This document shows positions 1 to 7,934 of a DNA stretch of 14,299 bases, piece by piece. Position 1 is the first letter of the stretch. The number at the start of each line of letters is the position of its first letter. Source of the stretch: Ignavibacteriales bacterium (GTDB taxonomy: Bacteria; Bacteroidota; Ignavibacteria; Ignavibacteriales; Ignavibacteriaceae); assembly GCA_020061995.1 (NCBI GenBank), contig JAGUXE010000354.1, positions 1-14,299 on the forward strand, given 5' to 3'. Both the position numbers and the translations under genes were made by a program. The notes under the pieces are model-generated. The model ran no database searches. It was not told the origin of the DNA and worked only from the letters and a program-made list of their open reading frames with translations.

Positions 1-1641
1 AACAAATTCAAGGCATATAATATTCAACAAGACTACCCTGTTATTAATAACAAAATTTATCTCGCACTTGGATATATTGATAGAAGTTTGATTAAGTTTA
101 TTTCATATAGTCATAGTAGTGTTATGATAGCCAGGAACAAGAATTATATTAATAATTCTTTAATGGGTGTACATAGTTGGTCGAATGATCCCAAAATATT
201 TTATCGATTGGATTTAACTACAAATTATGTTAATGGAACAAATATTCCCGAGCCATCACAAATTAGAAATCCGACAGGAGGAGGTTCTGTATCAGGATTA
301 GCAGTTGCGAATTCAAAATTATTCTCAAGTGTCTATTTTACGGAAGCCGAATTAGTTACTGCTTCAGAAGATATGTACTGGAGAATAGAAGGTATTAATG
401 GACCAAATCCGATATTGGGAAAAACGGCAGTACAATCGAATAAGATGATAACCGATAAGAATAACGATATGATATTGTATGGGTTATATAAAGGTCCTTA
501 TTTACGAAAGAGATCATTATCGGGTTCATACGATCAAGTATTTGATTTAAGTCAATTAAATCCGACTCTACAACAGGGGAGGATAACCACGATGGTATTA
601 ACGGATGATAATCATTTATTACTGGGAACAGCGACTGTAAATTATTCAAGTGAGCCCCCTGCCTATATATTATATGATTTATCGGAGAATAGACCACCAA
701 GAATAGTAGCAAAAGCAGACGGTGGACAATACAGTACCTCGTTGAGTTATTTACCGTTACCTGACAGGCATAGATTTTTTGGAACAGTAGATGATGATCG
801 AGTCTTTTTATTTGATCTTAAACGTGTTAATTCTCCTTCGGATCCGATAATTCGTTTTACAAGTAATCGAAATCCTGCCATGAACTTTATCCCAACTACA
901 GTTTTATGTACAAAAAATCATGAAACTGTTTTATTGGCAGATTGTCATCATTTGAGAGTTTATAAGGCTTCAACGGTTACAAAGAGTGGAAGTTTCTTCC
1001 CGCAGAATGTTAATGTTATATCAACAGTTTACAATCAATTTTTCCATTTATATTGCGGCGGACCTCCAAGCACAGAAGGGGGATATATAACTCAATTAAT
1101 TGAAGGAAATGATGGTTTAATTTACGGTTTTTATAATGGAACGCTTTTTCATTTTGATGTACAAGCTGCAGATTTAAGAGGATCACTAAAAAAGTATACA
1201 ATTCCGGGTTATAATGAAAATACGATTGGACTTGAGATTACTGTTATTGCAGAAGATGGAAAGAATCCAAACAATAAAGATATCTATATCGGTACCCGCT
1301 CGGGTAAAATATTTAGCTTAACCGAAGACCATCAAAGCGGTTTAAATGAATCACAGATCCCTGACAATATTGAGTTGATGGAGAATTATCCAAATCCATT
1401 TAACGGAAGTACAATAATTGAATTTAGATTGCCCCAACAGAGGAAAATAAATCTTTCCATCTATGATGTTCTTGGTAGAAAAATTTCAACTTTAGCCGAT
1501 GGTGAAATGCGTGCGGGGATCCACCAGATTACATTCAGTTCAACCGCTAACAATGGAATGAATTTAACAAGCGGAGTTTATTACTATGTTTTAACCAGCG
1601 ATGAGTTTGTTATCGCCAAAAAGATGCTTTTATTAAAGTAG
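1..1641 (+). CDS. Beta-propeller-like secreted protein with C-terminal T9SS type A sorting domain (5' end cut off by window)
   Basis: The reading frame is open from base 1, so the true start lies upstream; the TTG at 88 is only an internal Leu codon. The visible 546 residues are rich in short beta-strand units with blade-like repeats, such as 'DDNHLLLGT...ILYDL', 'NDGLIYGFYNGTLFHFDV' and 'KDIYIGTRSGKIFSL', which suggests a beta-propeller. No catalytic motif is recognised. The last ~86 residues, from ENYPNPF at 1381, match the T9SS type A sorting domain: PNPFN, 'LSIYDVLGRKI', 'SGVYYYVL' and a final basic-hydrophobic 'KKMLLLK'. By family knowledge this tail directs export across the outer membrane by T9SS, followed by cleavage and surface attachment or release. 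The sorting-domain call is firm. The propeller fold is inferred from pattern and the ligand is unknown. The stop lies 3 nt from the convergent prmA stop. Confidence 0.85.
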   Translation, partial: NKFKAYNIQQDYPVINNKIYLALGYIDRSLIKFISYSHSSVMIARNKNYINNSLMGVHSWSNDPKIFYRLDLTTNYVNGTNIPEPSQIRNPTGGGSVSGLAVANSKLFSSVYFTEAELVTASEDMYWRIEGINGPNPILGKTAVQSNKMITDKNNDMILYGLYKGPYLRKRSLSGSYDQVFDLSQLNPTLQQGRITTMVLTDDNHLLLGTATVNYSSEPPAYILYDLSENRPPRIVAKADGGQYSTSLSYLPLPDRHRFFGTVDDDRVFLFDLKRVNSPSDPIIRFTSNRNPAMNFIPTTVLCTKNHETVLLADCHHLRVYKASTVTKSGSFFPQNVNVISTVYNQFFHLYCGGPPSTEGGYITQLIEGNDGLIYGFYNGTLFHFDVQAADLRGSLKKYTIPGYNENTIGLEITVIAEDGKNPNNKDIYIGTRSGKIFSLTEDHQSGLNESQIPDNIELMENYPNPFNGSTIIEFRLPQQRKINLSIYDVLGRKISTLADGEMRAGIHQITFSSTANNGMNLTSGVYYYVLTSDEFVIAKKMLLLK

Positions 1642-1644
1642 AAA

Positions 1645-2499
1645 TCAGTTCTCAATTTTCTTGAATACTAATGCAATCCATTCATCCATTATCGATTTAT
1701 CTACTAATGAAAAATTATATTTGGTGTATTCATTCACTATTGATTTCTCATCATTAATTAACAAACCCGACAATATAATAACTCCATTCACCTTAGTTCT
1801 GAATGCGATATCTTTAGCAATAGGAATTAATACATTTTTCTGAATATTGGCTAATACCAAATCAAAATCAACTTCTTTTATTTCCTTTATTTCTCCGAGT
1901 CTCACGTCAAGATGTTCTTGAACATTATTTAAAGAAGCGTTCTCCTTAGCGTTATCAAGACACCAAAGATCATTGTCGATGGCTATACCTGTTGCAGCAC
2001 CCAATTTTATTGCAGTAATTGCAAGAACGGCAGTCCCCGAGCCAACATCTAAAACTCTAATTCTGTTTGTAACATATTTTTCGAGAAGTGAAAGAATAAG
2101 TTTTGTAGTTTGATGTTCACCTGTTCCGAATGACATTTTCGGATCTATTGTAATTACAATCTCATCTGATTTTGCTGAATATTCTCTAAAAGTAGGCTTA
2201 ATAACAATCTTATCTGTAACTCGAATGACCTGAATTCCTTTTTCCCATTCTTCATTCCAATTCTGATCCTCAAAAGTATTTGCATCAACCGAATATTCTG
2301 AAATTAGTTTGTCAATTTTTAATTCTTCCAGAATATTTGTTACGATTTCCAGTTTTTCCGGATTACTCGATTCAAAAAATAATTTTAAAGAATTGTCCAT
2401 TTCCTCAATCCCTGAGGGTTCTGCATCCCAAAGAAAACTTGAAAGTATCTCAGGTTCAAATGGATCTGCTTTTACAATTACGACTGTATAATTTTTCAT
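1645..2499 (-). CDS. prmA: Ribosomal protein L11 methyltransferase PrmA
   Basis: A 284-residue cytoplasmic SAM-dependent methyltransferase, close to the usual PrmA length (about 290). The family trimethylates lysines and the N-terminus of ribosomal protein L11. An N-terminal L11-recognition region (about 1–90) is followed by the PrmA signature MSFGTGEHQTT (122–132). Next come the SAM-binding loop VLDVGSGTA (149–157), the acidic end of strand 2 IDND (174–177), the catalytic-region motif LVLANI (214–219), SGLL (244–247) and the typical ending EWIALVF. The ATG at 2499 is chosen because the N-terminus begins at the expected first beta strand. Only a weak purine stretch (GAAGAAAAT) precedes it. 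The gene stands alone and has no functional link to its envelope-protein neighbours. It shares a 262-nt divergent intergenic region with the TonB-dependent receptor gene. L11 methylation is usually dispensable for growth in known bacteria. Confidence 0.95.
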   Translation of the reverse strand: MKNYTVVIVKADPFEPEILSSFLWDAEPSGIEEMDNSLKLFFESSNPEKLEIVTNILEELKIDKLISEYSVDANTFEDQNWNEEWEKGIQVIRVTDKIVIKPTFREYSAKSDEIVITIDPKMSFGTGEHQTTKLILSLLEKYVTNRIRVLDVGSGTAVLAITAIKLGAATGIAIDNDLWCLDNAKENASLNNVQEHLDVRLGEIKEIKEVDFDLVLANIQKNVLIPIAKDIAFRTKVNGVIILSGLLINDEKSIVNEYTKYNFSLVDKSIMDEWIALVFKKIEN

Positions 2500-2541
2500 A
2501 GTTTTATTTTCTTCATCTGCTCCATAGAATATTAACTTGCG

Positions 2542-2553
2542 ATTATTAATAAT
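2542..2553. repeat. 12-bp perfect AT palindrome upstream of prmA
   Basis: ATTATTAATAAT is identical to its reverse complement and lies 42 nt before the prmA start. It could be an operator half-site pair or an AT-rich promoter element. In DNA this AT-rich, a chance origin is quite possible. Confidence 0.35.
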
Positions 2554-2579
2554 TCATAACTCACCAAATCTTATTGGTT

Positions 2580-2624
2580 TCATTTTGAAATGAATGACGA
2601 CTAACCTTATTAGAAATCATTCAT
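2580..2624. repeat. Nested inverted repeats in the prmA / receptor intergenic region
   Basis: TCATTT-TG-AAATGA (2580–2593) is a 6-bp-arm palindrome. It overlaps the left arm of a second inverted repeat, ATGAATGA (2590–2597), whose exact reverse complement TCATTCAT lies at 2617–2624 with a 19-nt spacer. The pair resembles a dimeric regulator site more than a terminator, because no T-tract follows. The function is not known. Confidence 0.4.
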
Positions 2625-2669
2625 AATCTTTTTATTAACAGCTAAACTATTGAATTTATTTTTGTTGAG

Positions 2670-2677
2670 CAAATTTA
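2670..2677 (-). promoter_or_regulatory. Candidate -7 element (TAnnTTTG type) for prmA
   Basis: Read on the minus strand this is TAAATTTG, a match to the Bacteroidetes primary-sigma -7 consensus TAnnTTTG. No TTTG is found at the expected -33 distance. It would give a 5' leader of about 165 nt. The motif is short and the region AT-rich, so this is tentative. Confidence 0.2.
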
Positions 2678-2696
2678 TGTAAGAAGTTAGATTTTT

Positions 2697-2723
2697 TTTG
2701 TTCGAGATTTGTTTATATTTTTG
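2697..2723 (+). promoter_or_regulatory. Candidate Bacteroidetes-type promoter for the receptor-led gene run
   Basis: TATTTTTG at 2716–2723 fits the TAnnTTTG -7 consensus, and a TTTG sits upstream at 2697–2700. The 15-nt spacing between them is shorter than the roughly 19–20 nt usually seen, so the -33 assignment is doubtful. Transcription would start about 30 nt before the ATG at 2762. Confidence 0.35.
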
Positions 2724-2761
2724 TTAGGTAAAAAAATCTATTAATTTTTTTCAATCGATAC

Positions 2762-5700
2762 ATGAAAAAATTGCTACAGACTCAGCCAATAAAACATCTA
2801 ATATTTTCTGCCATAATACTCATTTTATTACCTATGCTTCTAAATGCGCAAGCTCAAAGAGGTAAGTTAACAGGTGTAATAAAAGATGAGGCTACTAAAG
2901 AAGCATTGATTGGTGCAAATGTATTAATACTTGGTACTAATATAGGAGCAGCTTCCGATTTAGACGGACGATTTGTAATATTAAATATTCCCCCTGGTAC
3001 ATATTCAGTTCAAGTTAGCTCATTAGGTTACACAAAAGTTATAGCTCAAGAGGTTGAAATAATTGTTGATCGGACAACTACTTTAAATTTTACTCTTAAA
3101 GATGCATCGGTGATGCTTGAACAAGTTGTGGTTATTGCAGAAAAGCCAAAAATCATAAGAGATCAAACATCCTCTTCATCTACATTAAACGAATCTCAAC
3201 TGAAAGCAGCTCCTATTGAAGGTTTACGAGGAGCATTAGATCTAGCAGCGGGATTTCAAAAATCAGCTACAGGAAATTATTCTGTCAGAGGTTCAGGTTC
3301 TTATGAATTGAATTTCCAAATTAATGGAGTTGAGCAGACCAACTCTGCTACAAGCGGTCCGGGTACTTTTGGTACTGAAAAAGCTAATAACTCCTGGAAA
3401 TACGATGTTAATCCATTGGGTGTACAACAATTGCAATTAATTACAGGCGGCTTTTCTTCGGAGTATGGAAATGCACAAGCTGGTGTTGTCAAAGTTATTC
3501 TTAAAGATGGAAGTCCAAAATTTAGTGGTGAGTTTAGAACAGAATATCGACCGGCAGGGCAATATCACTTTGGTCAGTATTTATATGATAGATCAAACTA
3601 CGAATGGCAAAAATGGGGAAATAAAGAACACTGGTTAAATAATAGAAATTCTGTTATAAATGAATTGAATATCCCTAATCGATATAAATGGTTATATGAT
3701 AAATTTGCTGCCAACACTGCAACTCCTGAAGATTCGGTATATCGTTCGATGATTGAAAATCGTGAAATCGATTGGGCTTATGATATGTGGGTTAAAAATC
3801 ATTCGCCGAGTGATGATAATCCACTTGGAGTTTACGACTACAGACAATACGCTTACACACGCTATATGATTGGTTTTGGTGGACCGTTAGGACGAGATGC
3901 TAATTTATTAAAGTTTTATTTTTCAGGAGAATATAAAAAAAATCCGACCCGACTTCCCACTTCAGAAAAGAATCAGATTTATCAAAATTATATTTTGAAT
4001 ATTACATACCAACCATTTTCAGCTCTAAAAGTTAAGACAATGTTGAGTTATCAAGATTATAAAGGGGGGATCTGGTCAGGTTCAGAAGATATTAGATGGT
4101 CGGGAATTGCATTTTCACCTCCTGGACTATCTTCAAAGTATTATGTTAAAATTGATCCTGTGAGACTCGAAAGAACGGTTGCCCAAAGTGTAAATATGGT
4201 TTATACGATTAGCAGCAACTCGTTTGTAGAAGCAACCGTTACACATCAGCAAGAAAAATATGAACTTCCGTATGAATATCTTCCGGGATATACTCAACAA
4301 AGGGATGTGTTGGATAGTTTGTATGATGGAAGTGGGAGTGTTCTCAGGTCCGGTTCATGGTGGGAATCGAATCAATATTTTAGACCACCGGATGCAGTTA
4401 GTACTCTTTACTATCAAGATACAAGAACTCAACATTGGAGTTTAAGCGCTGATTATACTAATCAGATTATTTCTACTAACTTGCTTAAAGCAGGCGTAAG
4501 ATTTTATTATTGGGATATGTTTAATAACGGTGTCAATTCAAGTTATCAGGCAAATTCATTTTTAGTCCGTGCCGGTTTTGCTGAGTATTATAGAGCATAT
4601 CCTTACAATGTAGCATTTTATGTTCAGGACAAAATGGAATATTCGGGAATGATAGCTAATATTGGTTTACGGGCTGAAGCATATAATTTCCAGTCAAATT
4701 ATCCTGCTGATCCTTATAACATTTTCTATCAAGGACGATCGGGACCTGCGCTTGGTAATCCTGAAACAGTTCCTTCAAAAACTCAATTTATTCTTTTACC
4801 TCGTATTGGTGTTTCTTTTCCGATTGGGGAATCTACAGCATTCAGAATTCAGTATGGTCATTTTGCTTCCATGCCGATTTTCTCGCACGGTTTATCAAAG
4901 AGGACACAATCAGGTTGGGCTGGCTATGGGAATCCAAATCTCGAACCAAAAAAAACTATCCAATATGAATTTGGTTTACAACAAATGGTTGATGAGAGAC
5001 ATCGATTGGATATAGCCCTTTATTATAATGATCGTGTCACTCAAATAGGATTACAAAGAATTGCATCTTATACCGGAACACAATCAAGGGAACCGGCGGG
5101 ATATACTGATGATAATGAAAAATTATATACCTATACAACATTTGAAAACAACACATTTGGTGCTACAGTCGGTATAGATGTTACATTTGAAAAGATTGCG
5201 TATGAAAATTGGACTTACAGATTAAGTTACAGTTTATCTCAAACTACCGAGGGGAATTACGGACCACAGGTACTTTTTCCTGATAACTCAAGAAACTATG
5301 CCCGTAGAAATTACACCGGGGAGTTTTTATCTGTAAGCGATAAGACTCATAATTTTAGCGGTCTTTTACAGTATAATGTTAAAGAGGGGGAAGGTCTTTC
5401 TATCTTCGGATTTAGACTTTTTGAGAGTTCAACATGGAGTATTACTTATAAGGCTATGTCAGGTGCCCCATTTACTTATGTCACCTCATTCGATTTGAAA
5501 GATGCTGTTAATAACCGCAGATATCCACTTGAACAGAGTTTTGATTTTAACTTTGTTAAAAATGTTAACTTTAGCGGTTATAGAATTATTTTTGGTTTAA
5601 GAATTATGAATCTATTTGATAATAAATGGCTAACACCAATGCCTGGGAGCGAATCATCAGATGATATAATCAGATGGGTAGAATACGGATATACTATGGA

Positions 5701-5821
5701 AGATCCGGGTAATTCTAGAATCCCTGATGATCAATTAAGGAAAAGTTATATCAATGCTCCATTTAAAGCTTATAGGAATGTACCAAGACAAATATTCTTT
5801 ACAATCGGATTTGGTTTTTAA
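2762..5821 (+). CDS. TonB-dependent outer-membrane receptor with N-terminal carboxypeptidase-regulatory-like domain
   Basis: A 1019-residue energy-dependent outer-membrane transporter. The signal peptide (about 1–29) ends LLNA before Gln30. A carboxypeptidase-regulatory-like (CarboxypepD_reg) beta-sandwich follows at about 35–113, with 'GVIKDEATKEALIGANV', 'SDLDGRFVILNIPPGTYSV' and 'LGY'. A TonB-box-like segment EQVVVIAEKP lies at 120–129. The plug domain (about 133–250) contains SVRGSGSYELNFQINGVEQ and 'ITGGFSSEYGNAQAGVVKV'. The rest is a beta-barrel rich in Tyr, Trp and Asn, with a C-terminal aromatic ending (IGFGF) suited to Bam-mediated insertion. The architecture resembles SusC-like proteins, but no SusD follows. 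It is first in a tightly packed run, with the next ATG 2 nt after the stop. The substrate cannot be predicted. No Shine-Dalgarno sequence precedes the ATG. The family call is firm. Confidence 0.93.
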   Translation: MKKLLQTQPIKHLIFSAIILILLPMLLNAQAQRGKLTGVIKDEATKEALIGANVLILGTNIGAASDLDGRFVILNIPPGTYSVQVSSLGYTKVIAQEVEIIVDRTTTLNFTLKDASVMLEQVVVIAEKPKIIRDQTSSSSTLNESQLKAAPIEGLRGALDLAAGFQKSATGNYSVRGSGSYELNFQINGVEQTNSATSGPGTFGTEKANNSWKYDVNPLGVQQLQLITGGFSSEYGNAQAGVVKVILKDGSPKFSGEFRTEYRPAGQYHFGQYLYDRSNYEWQKWGNKEHWLNNRNSVINELNIPNRYKWLYDKFAANTATPEDSVYRSMIENREIDWAYDMWVKNHSPSDDNPLGVYDYRQYAYTRYMIGFGGPLGRDANLLKFYFSGEYKKNPTRLPTSEKNQIYQNYILNITYQPFSALKVKTMLSYQDYKGGIWSGSEDIRWSGIAFSPPGLSSKYYVKIDPVRLERTVAQSVNMVYTISSNSFVEATVTHQQEKYELPYEYLPGYTQQRDVLDSLYDGSGSVLRSGSWWESNQYFRPPDAVSTLYYQDTRTQHWSLSADYTNQIISTNLLKAGVRFYYWDMFNNGVNSSYQANSFLVRAGFAEYYRAYPYNVAFYVQDKMEYSGMIANIGLRAEAYNFQSNYPADPYNIFYQGRSGPALGNPETVPSKTQFILLPRIGVSFPIGESTAFRIQYGHFASMPIFSHGLSKRTQSGWAGYGNPNLEPKKTIQYEFGLQQMVDERHRLDIALYYNDRVTQIGLQRIASYTGTQSREPAGYTDDNEKLYTYTTFENNTFGATVGIDVTFEKIAYENWTYRLSYSLSQTTEGNYGPQVLFPDNSRNYARRNYTGEFLSVSDKTHNFSGLLQYNVKEGEGLSIFGFRLFESSTWSITYKAMSGAPFTYVTSFDLKDAVNNRRYPLEQSFDFNFVKNVNFSGYRIIFGLRIMNLFDNKWLTPMPGSESSDDIIRWVEYGYTMEDPGNSRIPDDQLRKSYINAPFKAYRNVPRQIFFTIGFGF

Positions 5822-5823
5822 TT

Positions 5824-7914
5824 ATGATCTTAAAAAATATAAACAAAAAGATGAAATTTTTTAATTCAATAAAAATAATACCATTATTGGTACTCTTTTC
5901 ATTTGCTAATGAAAACTTTGCACAAGTCGAATCTTCGCTGCAATTTTTTAATCGCGGTTCATTATGGCAAAGTGTTCAATATGGAAAAGTTGGTCCAACA
6001 TATAATAACTGGAGAAAAACTGGTCCAAGTTTAGACTGGCCTGCATTTGATGAATCATGGATTCGTGATGATATTGGCGGCTCACCTTCACATATGGTTG
6101 CTGGCGGTTTTTGGATTGGCGCAAAAAAATCTAATGATTCAGTACTTGTTGTTGAAGATTGGTCGATGTATGCAGGAACTGTAACAGATGAACCGGGTTC
6201 AAAATACATTGTAAGAAAACATGGACATTTATATAAAAATGGTGAGAATCATTGGCTGAAAACAAATCCAAATGTCGGTGAAGAAGTCATTGAAACTATT
6301 TGGGAGTATAACATAAATTATTTCAGAGAAAATGATTTGGAACGACAACTCCCTTTACGCGTAACTAGAAGAGTTCATCAATGGAATGGTTCTTTGAAAG
6401 ATGAAAACTATATTATCTATGAATATGTTTTCAAAAACATTGCTAATGAAATTCTTGCAGTTAATCCGAACCGTGTGATTGTTGATTCACTATATAAGTT
6501 ATACACATTATTGAATTACGGACTTCAATCCAATTCCCGTTCTTGGAATGTTTTATTTAGACAGGAAACTCCCGGAGCCCGTAACACATGGTTCTTCTAC
6601 GATCCGGTAAAGAAGATGATTTGGGGAAGGTCTGCCGATTATAAGACAACTCAAGGGATTGATGAGAGTTATGGCTTCTCAAATTCACTCGGTAAAATTG
6701 TTGATGGTCAACCAACCGGTGAATATTTAGCTCCCGGTTTTGTCGGGGTTTCCCTCTTATATTCTTCCCCTGATTCTACAGGGCAAGCTACAAGAGTCGG
6801 AACCGGAAGAGTAGGATGGTCTGCAGCAGAGAACTCTTTAGATTTAAGCGGACCTTTTACCGGTGTTTCGGGCACGAATGAAGGGAAATATAGTGTTTTG
6901 CAAAATCCTTCTAATGCTTACCGCTTTATAACAAGTTTTGCCGATACAACCTATATGCTGAAAAATCGGATGTGGTCGCTCATGTCATTGGGTCCGTGGA
7001 ATTTATTCCCGGGTGATTCAATACGAATTGTTATAGCAGAAATTGTAAATGGGATGGATGCAAAGTTTTTGTTCGACAAAAATCTTACTCAAAATGCACT
7101 GTTTGCAGCAAGTAATAAAGCATTCACAGATTCATATAATAGAGCCAAGTTCACTTTTGATAATAATCTTAATCACCCTGATCCACCGGCTGCTCCTAAA
7201 TTTACATTGGATTTTTATAAAGGAGCAACTCAACTAGCAGCGAATGTAATTTCATGGGGAACAGAAACTGAATCATTACCTGATCCTGATGATGGAACTT
7301 TGGATTTAGCCGGTTATAATATTTATCGTTCTGATTTTCTTCCTTACGGACCATGGGATAAGATAGCAACTGTGACAAAAAGTGATCCCTTATTTTTTGA
7401 TATGTCTAACGGAAGATATTCTTATGTTGACTCTGCAGTTGAAATCGGAAGATCTTATTATTATTCATTAACAGCGTTTGATACCGGAAAAGCTAGTTGG
7501 CCTATTAATCCTGCAGCACGGTTTCCGGAAACGAATTCCAATATAGTTCCTCCAATGGAATCTTCAATCTTTGCAAATAGAATTAGTGAACCATTTCTTG
7601 CCACTCTTCCGGCAAAAAATCAAATCAATGATGTTCTTGTTGTTCCAAATCCTTTTATAATAGGTGAGGGATTTTCCAGACCGGGTGAGGGGAGTGATAT
7701 TCAATTTGTAAATGTACCTAATCCTTGTACAATTAGAATTTATACAGTTCGGGGAGATTTGGTAAAAACAATTAATGTCGGTGATGATGTCGGTGGAATT
7801 GTTACATGGGATCAGGTTACAGATTTCGGTCAGTTCGTAGTAAGTGGAGTCTATATCTTCCAAGTCGAATCTCAATATGGAAATAAAATAGGTAAGTTTG
7901 CGATAGTCAGATAA
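5824..7914 (+). CDS. Large exported protein with FN3-like region and FlgD/T9SS-type C-terminal domain
   Basis: A 696-residue protein with a signal peptide ending NFA before Gln34. Met10 (5851) would give a shorter, more typical signal peptide and is an alternative start; 5824 is kept because it lies 2 nt after the receptor stop. Residues 35–450 form a Trp/Tyr-rich domain with 'MVAGGFWIGAKKSNDS', which I cannot assign to a named family. Residues ~455–555 look fibronectin-III-like ('LAGYNIYRSD...SYVDSAVEIGRSYYYSLTAFD'). Residues ~603–696 form a FlgD-Ig-like / sorting-type tail (VVPNPF, 'CTIRIYTVRGDLVKTI', 'VVSGVYIFQVES', 'GKFAIVR'). It is probably surface exposed. Its place between a TonB receptor and a PorV-like gene suggests a role analogous to a receptor-partner surface protein, although it has no SusD features. 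Whether the tail is a true T9SS signal is uncertain. Confidence 0.75.
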   Translation: MILKNINKKMKFFNSIKIIPLLVLFSFANENFAQVESSLQFFNRGSLWQSVQYGKVGPTYNNWRKTGPSLDWPAFDESWIRDDIGGSPSHMVAGGFWIGAKKSNDSVLVVEDWSMYAGTVTDEPGSKYIVRKHGHLYKNGENHWLKTNPNVGEEVIETIWEYNINYFRENDLERQLPLRVTRRVHQWNGSLKDENYIIYEYVFKNIANEILAVNPNRVIVDSLYKLYTLLNYGLQSNSRSWNVLFRQETPGARNTWFFYDPVKKMIWGRSADYKTTQGIDESYGFSNSLGKIVDGQPTGEYLAPGFVGVSLLYSSPDSTGQATRVGTGRVGWSAAENSLDLSGPFTGVSGTNEGKYSVLQNPSNAYRFITSFADTTYMLKNRMWSLMSLGPWNLFPGDSIRIVIAEIVNGMDAKFLFDKNLTQNALFAASNKAFTDSYNRAKFTFDNNLNHPDPPAAPKFTLDFYKGATQLAANVISWGTETESLPDPDDGTLDLAGYNIYRSDFLPYGPWDKIATVTKSDPLFFDMSNGRYSYVDSAVEIGRSYYYSLTAFDTGKASWPINPAARFPETNSNIVPPMESSIFANRISEPFLATLPAKNQINDVLVVPNPFIIGEGFSRPGEGSDIQFVNVPNPCTIRIYTVRGDLVKTINVGDDVGGIVTWDQVTDFGQFVVSGVYIFQVESQYGNKIGKFAIVR

Positions 7915-7934
7915 TTATTAATCTAAAAAATGCA

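Larger units (their letters stand above)
2500..2761. other. Divergent intergenic region between prmA and the TonB-dependent receptor gene
   Basis: No coding sequence or structural RNA is visible in this very AT-rich stretch. It must hold the promoter of prmA (leftward) and of the receptor-led gene run (rightward). It also contains several small palindromes, described separately, clustered on the prmA side at 2542–2624. The receptor start at 2762 has no Shine-Dalgarno sequence, only T-rich sequence before it. Confidence 0.7.

Noticed and set aside
88..90. TTG as the start of the first gene
   Set aside because: The frame is open back to base 1 with matching beta-rich coding sequence and no signal peptide follows the TTG, so the gene begins outside the window.
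395..712. Antisense open frame within the first gene, and similar ones elsewhere (for example 3301–3492 and 7564–7875 on the minus strand)
   Set aside because: They lie wholly inside clearly coding genes, have no recognisable domains or initiation signals, and look like by-products of the real frames.
5824..7914. SusD-like lipoprotein paired with the TonB receptor
   Set aside because: There is no lipobox cysteine after the signal peptide and no SusD/RagB helical repeat pattern; the protein is beta-rich with FN3-like and FlgD-like parts.
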